A stretch of DNA of 64,000 nt, taken from the NCBI GenBank assembly GCA_014529385.2, contig CM043947.1, positions 121,656,891-121,720,890 on the forward strand. Reading direction: 5' to 3'. The position numbers were made by a program, and so were the translations under genes. Below are positions 43,065 to 54,727 of this stretch, piece after piece (position 1 is the stretch's first letter; each line of letters opens with the position of its first letter). Source of the stretch: Adiantum capillus-veneris (lineage: Eukaryota; Streptophyta; Polypodiopsida; Polypodiales; Pteridaceae). The notes beneath the pieces were generated by a model that saw nothing but the letters and a program-made list of their open reading frames with translations, had not been told where the DNA came from and did no database searches.

Positions 43065-43114
<50 letters not shown>

Positions 43115-44661
43115 GGCCAAGAAGGTTTTGCCTTGTCAGCATTTTGATAAATTGATCGAGAGAAACTCACTCCAATCTATGAGCCTGGTCGCGTGGTGTG
43201 TTATCCTGCTTTGCAGTAGGTAACTAGCCGATAACTTTGAGAGAGAAGGTTAAGTGTGAAAATGGCTCTAGAACTCCTTATAGGCCTAGGCTATCCATTG
43301 CATGCAAGACTATTTGTTCATAATGCAAATACATGCTGGCTCTGCGACGCGTACATTAATTTATTAGTGTGCGATATTCACTCCCGAGATTTTCGCCAGA
43401 ACGAAAAGTGGGGCTTGCTACTGTCCACCCCAGCCAAGGATGACTTGCAGACGCCCTGCCTGGTTTCCAGAACATTCTGCGCATCAGCTGGAGACAGCAA
43501 ACACTGCCAGCCATGGCTCGCCAAGCTCTCTATCGACTGTGCATTCACTGCAGTGGTGTGACGGGACAGACAAGCACAGCCTGCATTCGATTCACATCGC
43601 AGACAAAGCATGCACTATCCAGGGAGTAAACAAGACATTCGGTCCTGCTTGGCCTTTGCTCGCGCTTCAGTCTAGCCATTGCAACCACAGTGTAACTACT
43701 CACTGCTGCTCTCTGTACCACCAACAAAAGTGGATGAATAATCGTTGTCTCACCACTCCCTGCTGGTCTCCGTCCCACCACTACAACAAGCGTAAACGGA
43801 AACACCGAGACGCAATCCGCCCAGCCTCACTGGTGTCAATTGCACCTGCTGCGATGTGTCCGCCTCCACGGTGGCGAGCGCCACGTCGCCCTCGGCCATT
43901 CTTTTCCATTCCAGCTCGCGGTCAAACAGAGCGGATCTTGCCCGATTCCAATTAATGTGTCCTGCTGCGAAAATTAGAACAACATACTGGGATGGTGGGT
44001 TTACATGAAAATCGTGAGTCTCATAACACTTGCGGTAATTCCTACTTGGAGACTAGGCTTAATGCACCGCAAATTCACACCTGGATAGGGAAACTAGTGC
44101 TAGATACTGGCACGAGAGGGTTAGATAGCAAGGATTGCATAAACCAGACAAAACTCAATGGCCTAGGGAATGATATAACAACTTATTTGAATATGAGAGT
44201 CATGGAAGGTGCGATCAAGTGTTTTCCACAATGAATATGACCAAAGAGGGGAAAAATCTTTTAGAGAGATTCCTATTGGACAAAGTGATGGCCAATTAGC
44301 CATTTATGAACACCCAAGGCTATACCTTCTAGACCACAGACACGAGGCAGTTTATAAGGGCACAAGATTAGACTGTAATAGATTGCAAAACTTTGCACAA
44401 AAGATGATGACTCATGTGATTCAAACAATTACTTGGCATAATTAGGCAGGTTTTGCAAGAAAAAAAATGACTAATAGCACACTAAGGTGCAATCCTGATG
44501 CAATGCTCTAGCCTAACACAAGAGAGCAATGCTCTAACTTGGGCCGACCAACGCTCTAACTTGGTTCCAGGGCCTGCCAACAATTGCTCTTAGAAATTTT
44601 GATGGCCTAGCCAATAATATTATAGAAGAGTGCACTAAGATGGGTGTCAATCATAATATGT
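42347..44661. other. Non-coding sequence with a CT microsatellite
   Basis: A CT run lies at 43067-43112. The GC-richer part at 43300-43950 has overlapping open frames on both strands (for example 43440-43955 +), none with a recognisable domain. A host exon there cannot be excluded. Confidence 0.35.
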
Positions 44662-45460
44662 TGTCATGCCGCTTTGCGGGCACGAGGTAAAAGACGAGGA
44701 TCTTCTTTGCATTTTCAAGGTTTTGCCAAACTTATGATTTAGGCCATATTCTGCTATGACATTAGGAGATGGCTTGAATGTATGCTAATTATGGTTTTGA
44801 GGAGGTTTCTACTTGTAGACTGAGATACAACAATGTTGTCAAAATGTGGTTTAATAATCCAAAACTATAGTGCTCAACATGCTCTCCATGCTTGTCTTTA
44901 TGGCTCGCCAATCGGATTCTGGACGAAAAAGTTATGGGCAGTTTGGTATTTTCCAAGGGTTAGATCTGCTATCTTTAGAAGGTTTCTTTTCGAGCTGCCA
45001 TGTCACCAGGAGCTCTTTCCCATGCCAACCACTAACGCTAGCGCTATAGGTAGGAAGAGAGGGGATTTTGGCTATATTTAAAAGGTTTAGTTAGCATGTA
45101 AGAGGGAGGGAAGGTATATAACCTAAGAAAAATTTCCTTTTTGGGATCTCTCAGATTTTCGGTTTCCCATGAGCCTTATTGGGTCTCTTATCTTCGCAAG
45201 TTAAGCCTCAACCACGAAGCTATCTCTCTCTCCCTCGTGCCTAACCCACCATAGCTTGAACCCTTGCTCTCTAAAGCCAACATATCGCACTCTCTTCCTC
45301 ATATACAAGCCATGGTGAAATCTCTGCTCAAAAAGCTCCATAGCTTACTCTCGGAGGTTAATAATCTCAAGGGTTACCATCAAACTTGGTAGCTCTACAC
45401 ATACCTCTCACCGTCATGCTCAAAGGATGATATCCATCTCTATCTCTCTCATGTTCGGGG
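44662..45460 (+). mobile_element. 5' LTR-like repeat of element K
   Basis: The repeat starts TGTCATGCCGCTTTGC and matches 46833-47142 and 47978-48415 in the same orientation. A TATA-like GGTATATAACC lies near 45113. The right border is approximate. No recognised PBS follows. The ORF of element K starts only a few bases downstream. Confidence 0.6.
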
Positions 45461-45466
45461 ATGCTA

Positions 45467-46297
45467 ATGATTGAAGCTAAAGACTTACAGGGTCAAGAAA
45501 GGCATGAGGGTTCATAGGATGAGGATGTACATGAGCAACTACAGGACTTGGGTGTACTAGATTTACAAGGTTTGGATACAACCGATTTTGAGGGCTTGAA
45601 TGCGCAAGAGAATGTGTTTGAATATCTGCAAGGTGATGATTTAGAGGGTGTACAAACTCCTTTATCAAGGTTTGGTGATGCAGTTGTAAAAATGTGGCGG
45701 ATCGATCCTGAATTTGATGATGCCTATTCAGAGGGGGTGCAAGCTGAAGTGCAATCTCTTGGTGTTGCATACGATTGGGTTCATTGTGCTGATGATATGG
45801 ATAGGGTAGTGGATGCAATTTTTTGTAAGCATGTTGAGCTTTGTGCTATGGAAATTCAAAGATATTTGGATGAGGAAGAGAAAATTGAAGATCAATCTAT
45901 AGCAGGTATGGCTAGTAGTTTGCATGTCATATGTGAAAAGCCTAGTTTTCAGCTTGAAATGTGCAACGTAGAGGAATCATTTGAAGCGGTGGACCCAGAT
46001 CTTATAGGATTATTTGATGAAGCTTTGGAAGGATTCTCAATTACGGATAAAAAGGGTACCAAGCTATCTGGTTTCATGCATAAGAAAGTTTATCTAGATG
46101 TGGTTGATGATGACCTTATGCAGTTATTAGATGAGGCTCTAGTAGATTTTGGGCATGGACAAAATAGGGAAATTTTTCTTGATGATTCTTGGGAGCCACA
46201 TGAAGAGGTTTTTGCCAGGGATTTGATGCACCTAAGTATGCATGACCAGAATTCTGTTGTCAGAGGGGGTGAAGCTGTATTACCAATGTTCCTATGA
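45467..46297 (+). pseudogene. Acidic protein of unknown function in element K
   Basis: An ATG at 45467 (MIEAKDLQGQERHEGS) is followed by an in-frame TAG at 45515. The same frame then stays open to a TGA at 46295. The protein is rich in Asp and Glu. It holds a repeated motif, DLIGLFDEALEGFS and DLMQLLDEALVDFG, about 40 residues apart, and Cys/Trp-containing segments (AYDWVHCADDMDRVVDAIF). No gag, protease or nuclease motif is visible. It lies between two LTR-like repeats, so it may be a gene carried by a non-autonomous element. A host gene flanked by duplications is an alternative. Confidence 0.45.
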
Positions 46298-46741
46298 GTA
46301 ATAATGGATGATTAACAATCAATTGAGCAAGTTGCAGAGGGGATATGGAAATATCTAATGACACCTGATGTTATATGGGATTTGATGTTACCCTATGATG
46401 TCTGAGATTTTTTGCTAGCTTTTGATCCAAGAGGAGACGGTTATTTGCATGGTCCAGGGCAATTGATTGACATGCCATTTGATCTAGGAGGAGACGGTTA
46501 TATACATGGTCCGGGGCAATTGATTGATATGCCATTTGATCCGGGTGGAGATGGATATGTTCATGGCCTAGGGTGGTTGACTTATATGCCATATGATCCA
46601 GGTGGGATTCATTATGGTATATGGGTCAATACATGCTTATGTTTTACGACTAGAAAATTCTTGTGTTTTCCCTATGATCCTAGAGGAGGGTATATTCTAA
46701 TGAAGCCACATGTTGGAATTTTTTTCAAAGCATGCACATAG
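46298..46741 (+). pseudogene. Same-frame extension of the element K ORF with 19-residue repeats
   Basis: After the TGA at 46295 the same frame continues with two more stops and then opens from 46412. Three to four copies of a 19-residue unit follow, read as LIDMPFDLGGDGYIHGPGQ and variants, encoded by a 57-bp tandem repeat from about 46421. The repeat keeps Phe-Asp-Pro/Leu-Gly-Gly-Asp-Gly-Tyr. Maintenance of the same frame suggests that it was part of the same protein. Function unknown. Confidence 0.4.
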
Positions 46742-46832
46742 TGAGGCTGTGTTTATGCGTTTACAGGGTTTTTTGCCATTTGGAATAATGATTGGCACAT
46801 ACCGGAGTATGTGCAGGTTCAGAGAGAGTGGA

Positions 46833-48415
46833 TGTCATGCCGCTTTGCAGGCACAGGGTGAAAGATGAGGATCTGCTTGTATTTTCAAGGTTTTGCCAAA
46901 CTTATGTTTTAGGCCAGATTCTGCTTTGACATTAGGAGATGGGTTGAATGTATTCTAATTGTGGTTTTGAGGAGGTTGTTTCTTGTGGACCGAGATGCAA
47001 TGATGTTGTCAAAATGTGGTTTAATAGTCCAAAACTATAGTGCTCGCCATGCCTGTCTTTACGGCTCGCCAATTGGATTCAGGACAAGAAAGGTATGGGC
47101 AGTTTGGTATTTTCGAGGGGTCAAATCTGTTGTCTTTAGACCGAGGTTGGGATACATGCTTGGGTGATCTGTTTCAACTTTACAGGTTTCCTGATGATAG
47201 CATCTAGAATACGAGAGAGTATGTGCTTTACTGTGCTTAAATCAAAGATTCAATGCTAAAGTTATTGTCGAGTCAGTTTTCTATGTAGTCTCAGATATCC
47301 ATGAGGAAGGAAAATTGAAGTGGATGCAATCAAAATTTTTCTCCACAGTACTTTTAGTCGAAATTTGAGCTGATTTGGGTGCTTGGTGATGCTTTGATTG
47401 GTATGCAAACTAATTGTCAACTTGGCGGTGTTTATGTTGATGTATATGTCACATATGATGTTTTCTATAAAAAATGCCATCATTTGGAATGCCTTGATTG
47501 CGAAAATTCATGATGTGATTGCTAGTCAGGGGTTGGTTGTTGGAGAAAGATGTCGCTCTGTATGTTAAATGTGGTGCCCTCATGAAAGAATCACCAATGC
47601 TTCCACTTTGAAGCCATCGGGGAGAAAATTTCCGGCTCGAGGCTGTTGGAGAAACATGTTGTGCCAAGCAAGGCCTTGGTTGACATATGTAAACCAAACG
47701 TGGAGAACTTTGAGGCCAATGGCCGTCCCAGGGGACCTGGCCTCCCAAAAATGGAATGGATGGCCGCCCATAGGCTAAGGGTTTTTTTTATAAAAAGGGT
47801 GTGAACATGAAAAAATAAAGGGGAAATGGTGTAAAGGCAACGAGCAGAGGGGAACGCAAGGCTTTGAGGGCTCGTGACGACGAGAGATGTGATGCTTGGA
47901 TGATGTCGGCAAAGAAACAAAAAATGTCAAGCAAATCAGGGAGCTCCAATTTGGAACTAACAATGCCAAATTTGGTGGAGGTTGATTTTCAAGTTGCCAC
48001 ATCACCAGGAGCCCTTTCCCATGCCGACCACTAGCGCTAGCACGTGGTACGAAGAGGGGGGGATTTTGGCTATATTTATAAGGTTTACGTAGCATGCAAG
48101 AGGGAGGGAAGGTATAAAACCTAGGAGAAATTCTCTTTTTGGGGTCTCTCGGATTTTCAACTTCCCACGAGCCTTACCGGGTCTCTTATCTTTGCAAGTT
48201 AAGCCTCGACCATGAAGCTATCTCTCTCTCCCTCGTGCCTAAGCCACCACAGCTCGAACCCTTTCTCTCTAAAGCCAACATATTGCACTCTCTTCCTCAC
48301 ATACAAGACATGGTGAAATCACTCTCTCAAAAAGGTCCATAGCTCACTCTCGAAGCTTAATATTCTCAAGGGTTACGATTTAGCTCGGTAGATCTATCTC
48401 TCTCATATTTGGGGA
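46833..48415 (+). mobile_element. 3' LTR-like repeat of element K, split by an insertion
   Basis: The part at 46833-47142 matches 44662-44975, and the part at 47978-48415 matches the rest of the left repeat up to 45460. Between them lies 828 bp (47150-47977) flanked by the 7-bp direct repeat GAGGTTG. The purine-rich AGAGAGAGTGGA just before 46833 could serve as a polypurine tract. Confidence 0.6.
47150..47977 (+). other. Insertion inside the 3' repeat of element K
   Basis: The inserted sequence carries broken phrases such as KNAIIWNALIAKIHD and LYVKCGALMKE that resemble pentatricopeptide-repeat proteins of plants. The spacing is wrong for an intact PPR tract, so this is at best a fragment. 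No terminal inverted repeats are seen. Confidence 0.35.
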
Positions 48416-50129
48416 ATAATACTGGCTTGAGAAGGATAAAGAAGGGGCTCAACTGACTCTTTCTCTCAAAGAACGGCATGAGCAGCAAAAAGAAGGATAA
48501 GGACTTTGGGCCAAGCAAATGTTTAAGGGAAAAATCTATCTCTCGGCCTTGGCAAAGCAGGAGAACTGCAAGGCACTCATTGAAGGACAAAAAGGGTAGG
48601 AGAAGGATTGGACGAAGGGAAAAAGGTGTTTTTTTTCTTGGGAATCTTGGGGATGCAAGAGCAGAAGACTTGTACATGGTTGGATGTATGCTCGAGAAGC
48701 ATGTTGCTTCCATCGGGTTGGGGTATTTCTGATTAGGGGTTTCAGATCGAAGGGCATACTGACAATGGAGTATGCGATCGAATTGTAACAAGGTTATCAA
48801 AGATCGTAAATTTGGAAGCTTTTCTTATTTGCAAGTATCAAAATCTATGTCATGTTCTTATTTTCTACTACCATAGCTATAAATTTGACTTTAATCCTCA
48901 GTTATCTCTTGTTATTAATCATTGATCTTCAACATATGCTCTTATTAACACTAAAGTCACCCCCTAACTACACTCGTCTCCCTCGGTTTGAGCGTACGCC
49001 GATTTCATGTCTACAGCCAGAAGCCCGATGCTTTTGCGGTCAATCCTAAAGAAACCGCACACTCCGATAACGCTCGCTCTGATCTGGAATTTTAGGCAAG
49101 AAGTCAATGAATCCTTGAGAGAATCCATATTGTGCCTAAAAGTACACTTCACTAGATGCCTACCTATTGAATTGCCAAGCAAGAAATGACAAATCTCCAA
49201 CTACTTACAGGGCCTTAGAAATAGGCAATTACATGCTAAGTTCATTTATATACCCATATAATAAAAAAAGTATACATATAAAATGGATTTATTCACCATA
49301 TTCTTATTGAAATGCATATAGAAAAATAATTCAAGCGATTTTTTGAACATTTTTCAACAAAATAATTTTGATAAAAAAATCTTCACTACGTAGCTTTTTC
49401 GGGACGGAACATGCCTGCCATGGTGAAACATGCACATCAGCATTCTTTTGCCACATCAATATGCTCTTGCCACATTAGCAGTACACAATTAGTTCCTTCT
49501 ACTTAGGTAAATTCACTATTATAAAAATGTAAATCATCATTGCTTTCTGATTTGTGCCGACCCATGAAGAGTTGAGGCTTGTCTCTCTCTTTAGTGTCAG
49601 TTTGTAGGCACGTAGGTGTACTAACATATGGTCTCACACCAGGAGTGCATTATAATTAGAGCTCTATCCCACGAGTGCATGTGTTAGCCTCTCAAGGCTT
49701 CACTCCTATGAGGGTTTTAGGAAGTCTAGAGTCTCACTCATGAAGAGTTGTGGCTTCCTGCTCTCTTCAGATATGAGCTAGGATGTAGATGCTAGTTTAT
49801 GGTGTGTATGAGTTCACGCTCGCATGCCGAGATGTAGCTTATGATTCCATTGTTCAAGATGGGATTTAAAGTCATCACGTAGCGTAGTTGATTTATACAT
49901 ACATAATTGTCACTCTTATATATCACGCAACTGAATAAGAGTGTAGAGTTAGAGTTCCCCCCTCCTCTTTGCATCTTCTAATATTTGTGTCAGGCATAGG
50001 GTAAGATGGGCCGGCAGGCCAAGGGCGAGGATGGGCATGCGGTCAAGGGGGCCCTATTACTAGAAAGACAAGTCCTATATAGGGCATGGTGGGTGGAGAG
50101 TTTCATGCTCCAATCCTCTTAGTCTTACA
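48416..50129. other. Mostly non-coding sequence
   Basis: One short ATG-initiated ORF (48478-48732, basic, MSSKKKDKDFGPSKC) has no recognised homology and may be chance. The rest holds AT-rich sequence without supportable genes. The last part (about 49.5-50.13 kb) could be an LTR ending before the PBS at 50130. Confidence 0.3.
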
Positions 50130-50146
50130 TTGGTATTAGAGCTCAG
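50130..50146 (+). promoter_or_regulatory. Possible copia-type primer-binding site (initiator tRNA-Met)
   Basis: TTGGTATTAGAGCTCAG follows TCTTACA. It resembles the TGGTATCAGAGC site common in plant Ty1/copia elements, with one mismatch in the core. No element body could be traced directly downstream. Confidence 0.45.
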
Positions 50147-50185
50147 GGAAAGGGGGGAGCTATGGAAGAGATGGAAAGCCTTGCA

Positions 50186-50188
<3 letters not shown>

Positions 50189-50235
<47 letters not shown>
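50189..50235. repeat. CT microsatellite
   Basis: A (CT)n run. A (GA)n run of similar length lies at 51132-51172. Confidence 0.9.
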
Positions 50236-50236
<1 letters not shown>

Positions 50237-51012
50237 GTTGAGGAAAAAGGTACTCTCGGAAACAAGGCCGTGTGTAGCTTCCCTTGTAAGACCAATAGAG
50301 GACAACACATGAAGGAGGCCGTGGGAACGAACCCTATGGCAAGCCAATGAATTGATGGTGCAACACGAGTTTTTGGCAGGGATGGCATCAAATGGCATCA
50401 CCCTAAGGTTTTGGCAAAAATTCACTTTTGTAGCGCTCAAAGCTTGGCTTTTGCAATAAGCCTCTGTAGATGAGGCAAGCAATGCCACACACACCCACAC
50501 ACACACCTTGTCCCCGTGATCTAAGAGCCTGCAGGTTGTCAGAGTTAAGCAAGAGTTGATTTTCAAAAAAAAATCTTGACTTAGGGTAAAACCCCCAACT
50601 TAAGGCCACCTAAGGGGCATTGCAAATTGTTGCCAACGTACTCCACCGTTTTCAGGTTGGATATGGGCAATTGGAAGAGCTCATCAATGCCTACCTACAT
50701 TAAAAATCTCGCCCACAAACGGTGCTTCGACGACGACGCGCAATAACGTCGAAGATTTTATGTGTAACAAAAATGGACGTGAGTTAAAAGCCACACCAAG
50801 GGGGTATTATGAGACATGGCAGACAACAAGGCTTGAACCTGGATCCAACGGCTATGATTTAAAGTTGAGCTGATCTAACCACCTCACCACAAGGCCACTT
50901 GTGTCCCAATAATGGACCTTTACAATTTTAAACTTGGGGGTCCAGGGTCCCATTAGAGGGGGGCGATTTTTTATTGGCCCCTTTACCCTACACACCCTTG
51001 TGTATCAAAGGA

Positions 51013-51060
51013 CTTTGGTGGGAGTGATCCCTTGTGTGCAAGGGATCACTCCCACCAAAG
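51013..51060. repeat. Perfect 22-bp inverted repeat with a 4-base loop
   Basis: Arms 51013-51034 and 51039-51060 are exact reverse complements around TGTG. The arm includes GGTGGGAGTGATCCC. It is not followed by a T run on either strand, and the GA microsatellite begins 70 bases downstream. Confidence 0.9.
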
Positions 51061-51128
51061 GCCTTCGACACCATACCCCTGACTCCTCGATCCCACTCTC
51101 GCATACACTCTTGAGTTGCTTGAGAGAT

Positions 51129-51172
<44 letters not shown>

Positions 51173-51176
<4 letters not shown>

Positions 51177-52161
51177 AGAGAAAGAGAGCGATCAAGCTTG
51201 AGTGGGAGCGAGAAAACTTGAGCTGAAAATCGGCAAGAGTGAGAGAAAATAGGGGTTTCCAAACTCGACATTGACTTCTTGGCATTGACATTTGTTCAAA
51301 GAGAGGCACCGGTTTTAGTAGATACAATGAGTGCTCCTGCTCCCACTTGGTGGCGGTGAGAGGCGACCTTGGTATCGGCACCGCCATCGGCGAGAGTGGC
51401 CTCAACATCGGCGATTGACCGCTCCGCATCAGCACATCGGTTTTGACACCGATTCTTGCAATTCAATATCTACTCAATATCACCTCTCATTACGGTGGAT
51501 TTTTCGACATCCGACCCCAACACCGAGTGTTCCTGCTCACGAGCGCTTTTCGACAGACGGTCATGCTTGTGACATGCACGGGTCCCTCTACCATAGAGGA
51601 GTGACACTTGATCAACACCGCTGCTTGGTGGTAGAAATCTACACATATTGATATCGACTGGCAGGTTACAAGGGGCTTTTCAGCCATTTACACACAGTTT
51701 CTCCAGGTTTTCAGATGCTTACAGGCACAACGCTTTTTCAGGAAATCTTGGTAGTCATTTCGATAGCAGATTATCTACAGACAAATGTGTTGACAGATGC
51801 ATGTTTTCTTTAGCCCACCATAGTGCTATTGAGCTCTTTTGAGAACAGATATCTTCACAGGGATCACCTTTACTGTGCAAGAGTTCTTGGTGCCTGTTTT
51901 TTAGCGTAGTCACTCATGTACATTGAGTTGTGGACACTGCTTATTGTACTACGTGTGGAGCCATTTTTTGGCTATTTTGGCACTTTTCTGAGACTCAAAC
52001 CCAAAAGAGCCCTTTCTGAGAGTGTGGCTAGTCCTTTTATGTCTACATTAGCCTTTGGAGGGTCAATAACATGAGGTTCAATAACATGAGGTTTTCTTTG
52101 AGCCGAGGTATTCTTGAATGATGAAATACCTTTGGTGATACATGTAGTTGGAGTTTCCCGC
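51173..52161 (+). other. Sequence left of element H, probably LTR or leader of a copia element
   Basis: No coding sequence is supported. A 15-bp unit CAATAACATGAGGTT is repeated in tandem near 52066-52095. Element H inserted at its right end, and the copia relic I resumes on the far side of H. Confidence 0.35.
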
Positions 52162-53031
52162 TGTTGGGAAACAAGCAAACTAGAATACCTCTATAGGATG
52201 TCACCCAAGAGCGTTGAAAGATAACTACAAGACACCAAAAGCTTTGCAAAATCTTTTGAAACACCACAAGTCCAATAGGAGTAGTCCCCTTGGGAATTTA
52301 CTAGCCGTCGCCCACCCAAGAGACTATGTCACATAGGAGCAAAACCCTATCAAAGCACGATTTACAGCACACGCCAACCAATTCATATGAAGACAAGAGC
52401 CTCTCCTTTCACAATAAAACATCACAAACCCACAACTTCAACATCGATTCCACAATTCATAGATACATTCCCTCCGAATCTATCTACACACAATTTGCCA
52501 CTAGGCTACCATAGCCATAACCCTGCGGAGAACTAGTCATAACCTGAAGAGCACAACTCCAATTGGGGCACTTTAAAGCTTGGAAAAAATATTGAAAAAT
52601 GACTGGCGAGAAAGCTGAAGATAATCAAAATTGATTCCATATGCCTCCATGAGCAAAATTGACGCGAACAGAAAGCTGTCCCGACACGACTACACGTAGA
52701 GAAGGCTAGTCGGGGCAAAAAACTGCATCCAAGAGCACCAAGGAGACACAACGAGTTAAAACCTGAAAATTTCTGATGTTTGGCTGAACTTTTTAAATTT
52801 TTTACATGATTTTAAGTTATATACAAGGCTCACTTCAAAAAACTCACTCACGGGCACTTACAGTAGCCCGACAGCTGTCACTAGACTAGCGACTTACTGT
52901 GCATGTACATGTGCTTGCTAAAGCAAGCTAAAAACCCCACAAAAATAAATCCCACACACACTTTTGACATCGAGCTTTATGTCCGTATGTACAAATTTAC
53001 AAACAACGGGGTGTCAGAAATGCGCCCAACA
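52162..53031 (-). repeat. 3' LTR of element H
   Basis: 870 bp, starting TGTTGGGCGCATTTCTGACA at 53031 on the minus strand. A TATA-like CTTGTATATAACTT lies near 52815-52828. The end of the gag ORF extends 35 bases into this LTR. Confidence 0.9.
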
Positions 53032-54703
53032 TAGTTTGCCAACTCCCCAGTCTGCTAGAGCATTCATGCTCAGCAGGAGCATAAGCATATTGTCCACCTA
53101 GATCAAAGGGCCATACAACATAAGCAAAAAATTCATGAAGAAACACCAAACATATCAATTTTGACACTCCCAATATCAAAGCATAAACCATATGTAGAAT
53201 CCAAATCCTATTTAGCCATAAAGTACTCTCAACAAATACAATAGAGAAAGACCCTTTGATTATTATAGCATGCAAGAAATCCTTTAACATCTCATCCAAA
53301 AAGTATTCAACTTTTATCTCAACCATTTTTATATCCTCATGCATATCCATTTCATTCTCCCCACTCTTCACTAAGCCTCTATCCAATTCAACCATATCGC
53401 GCTTGATAGGTAAGCCATCTTCCATATATGCCTTAGGCTCCTTAACAAGAGGATCAAACAAGGTAGCATCAACCATATTCACATGAGGCATAACAAGAGA
53501 GCCTCCATCATTTTCCATATCTTCTAAAACCTCAATATTCTCTTCATCAATTAAGGCAGGATCATCCACACCATCATGCACGCCATGAAGCTTTTCATTG
53601 ATAGGGTCCTCATCAAAAACACACGTAGTATACTTAGTTGTTGCATCACCCTTTTGCATACAATCACCCAAAGCAGATACCCGAGAGCCCTCATCATACA
53701 CATCACCATCTTTGTCATTTTTATCTTCCTTGACCTCCATCGTGTGATCTTTGACTACTTCATCTACACAAAGAAAACTCCCAAGAGTCACATTTGTATC
53801 ACAAACACACTCCTCTTCATTAGAACATACATTACAAGCATCAGCCATGTGACTTGGACATTCAAAATGATCATCTCCTTGCATTTGAGACTCTTTCATG
53901 ACCATGGTAGCCTTCTTGTCTACATCCACCTTACTAGAATCATCATCTTTCACATGAAGGCTGACATCAAATCTCTTAAACAACAAAGATGGCAGACATT
54001 GAGCATTCTTCTTGATCTCATTATGCATATGACATTCTTCTTTCACATGCTCAAGAGAATGAGAAACACGGAAGTCTTCATTGCATACGTTGTCCATATT
54101 TATGTCTAAAACATAAGATACATTAGGCTTCACATCTTCTTGCAATCCAAGTTGCCTCACTCTCTCTAGCTTCCATTCCTTATGCTTTGCAACCTTTACT
54201 GCATCATCAAATGTAAGTGGCCTTTTAAGCTCAAGATTTAACTTCAAATCAGCTCTCAAACTTTGCATAAACATACACTTTTTAAGCATAAGAGGAGGAG
54301 CATCACTTCCCAAAGAAACACACCATCTTCTCCACAAAGCATTGAACTCCTTGACAAAGGCATCTACACTTTGACCATCACATTGTACAAGTCCTTCAAT
54401 GGAGTGCCATGCATCCGTTGGGTCCTCTACCTTCTTGAACTTCTCAAGAAAATCCTTCTTTAATGCATCATAAGTCATCACCAATGGAGGTCGAGATGAT
54501 TTCAACCAAAACTCGTACTCATCATACCATATCCTTGCATCCTCTTTCAAGCAAAAAAACAAAATCTTGAGCATAAGCATCGGATCTTCCTTATTGGAAA
54601 TCAAACACGCAAAATCCATATTTTCAATGAATGCATCAGCATCCTCACCAACATGGCCATAGAACCTTGGAAACTCTGTCATCATAGCCATGAAAACTGT
54701 CAA
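52997..54703 (-). CDS. Gag of element H, 568 codons, intact
   Basis: The ORF begins near the PBS with MTVFMAMMTEFPRFYGHVGE. An internal ATG a few codons in is also possible, since the first codon may not be ATG. The N-terminal ~180 residues are a retrotransposon gag domain (AFIENMDFACLISNKEDP, FCLKEDARIWYDEYEFWL, KKDFLEKFKKVEDPTDAW, GQSVDAFVKEFNALWRRW and MFMQSLRADLKLNL). The middle ~270 residues are acidic and low in structure, with scattered Cys (CNVCSNEEECVCD), but no standard zinc knuckle. The C-terminal ~90 residues are hydrophobic (LHAIIIKGSFSIVFV and RIWILHMVYALILGVSKLIC), with two possible membrane-spanning stretches. There is no pol. An unbroken frame in this setting suggests a young copy. 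Confidence 0.85.
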   Translation of the reverse strand: MTVFMAMMTEFPRFYGHVGEDADAFIENMDFACLISNKEDPMLMLKILFFCLKEDARIWYDEYEFWLKSSRPPLVMTYDALKKDFLEKFKKVEDPTDAWHSIEGLVQCDGQSVDAFVKEFNALWRRWCVSLGSDAPPLMLKKCMFMQSLRADLKLNLELKRPLTFDDAVKVAKHKEWKLERVRQLGLQEDVKPNVSYVLDINMDNVCNEDFRVSHSLEHVKEECHMHNEIKKNAQCLPSLLFKRFDVSLHVKDDDSSKVDVDKKATMVMKESQMQGDDHFECPSHMADACNVCSNEEECVCDTNVTLGSFLCVDEVVKDHTMEVKEDKNDKDGDVYDEGSRVSALGDCMQKGDATTKYTTCVFDEDPINEKLHGVHDGVDDPALIDEENIEVLEDMENDGGSLVMPHVNMVDATLFDPLVKEPKAYMEDGLPIKRDMVELDRGLVKSGENEMDMHEDIKMVEIKVEYFLDEMLKDFLHAIIIKGSFSIVFVESTLWLNRIWILHMVYALILGVSKLICLVFLHEFFAYVVWPFDLGGQYAYAPAEHECSSRLGSWQTMLGAFLTPRCL

Positions 54704-54727
54704 TTGAAGGTCACTTGAAGAAGACCC

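Noticed and set aside
43440-43955. 171-codon plus-strand open frame in GC-richer DNA
   Set aside because: It has no recognisable domain, and an antisense frame of similar quality overlaps it. Kept only as a possible unrecognised exon.
45477-45818. Minus-strand His/Pro/Gln-rich frame
   Set aside because: It is the antisense of the acidic element K ORF, in which Asp and Glu codons read as His, Pro and Ser on the other strand.
52997-53400. An envelope-like gene in element H
   Set aside because: The hydrophobic tail is part of the gag ORF and lacks a separate ORF, signal peptide or glycoprotein features.
53576-54109. Plus-strand 177-codon frame rich in Ile and His
   Set aside because: It is the antisense of the intact gag ORF of element H.
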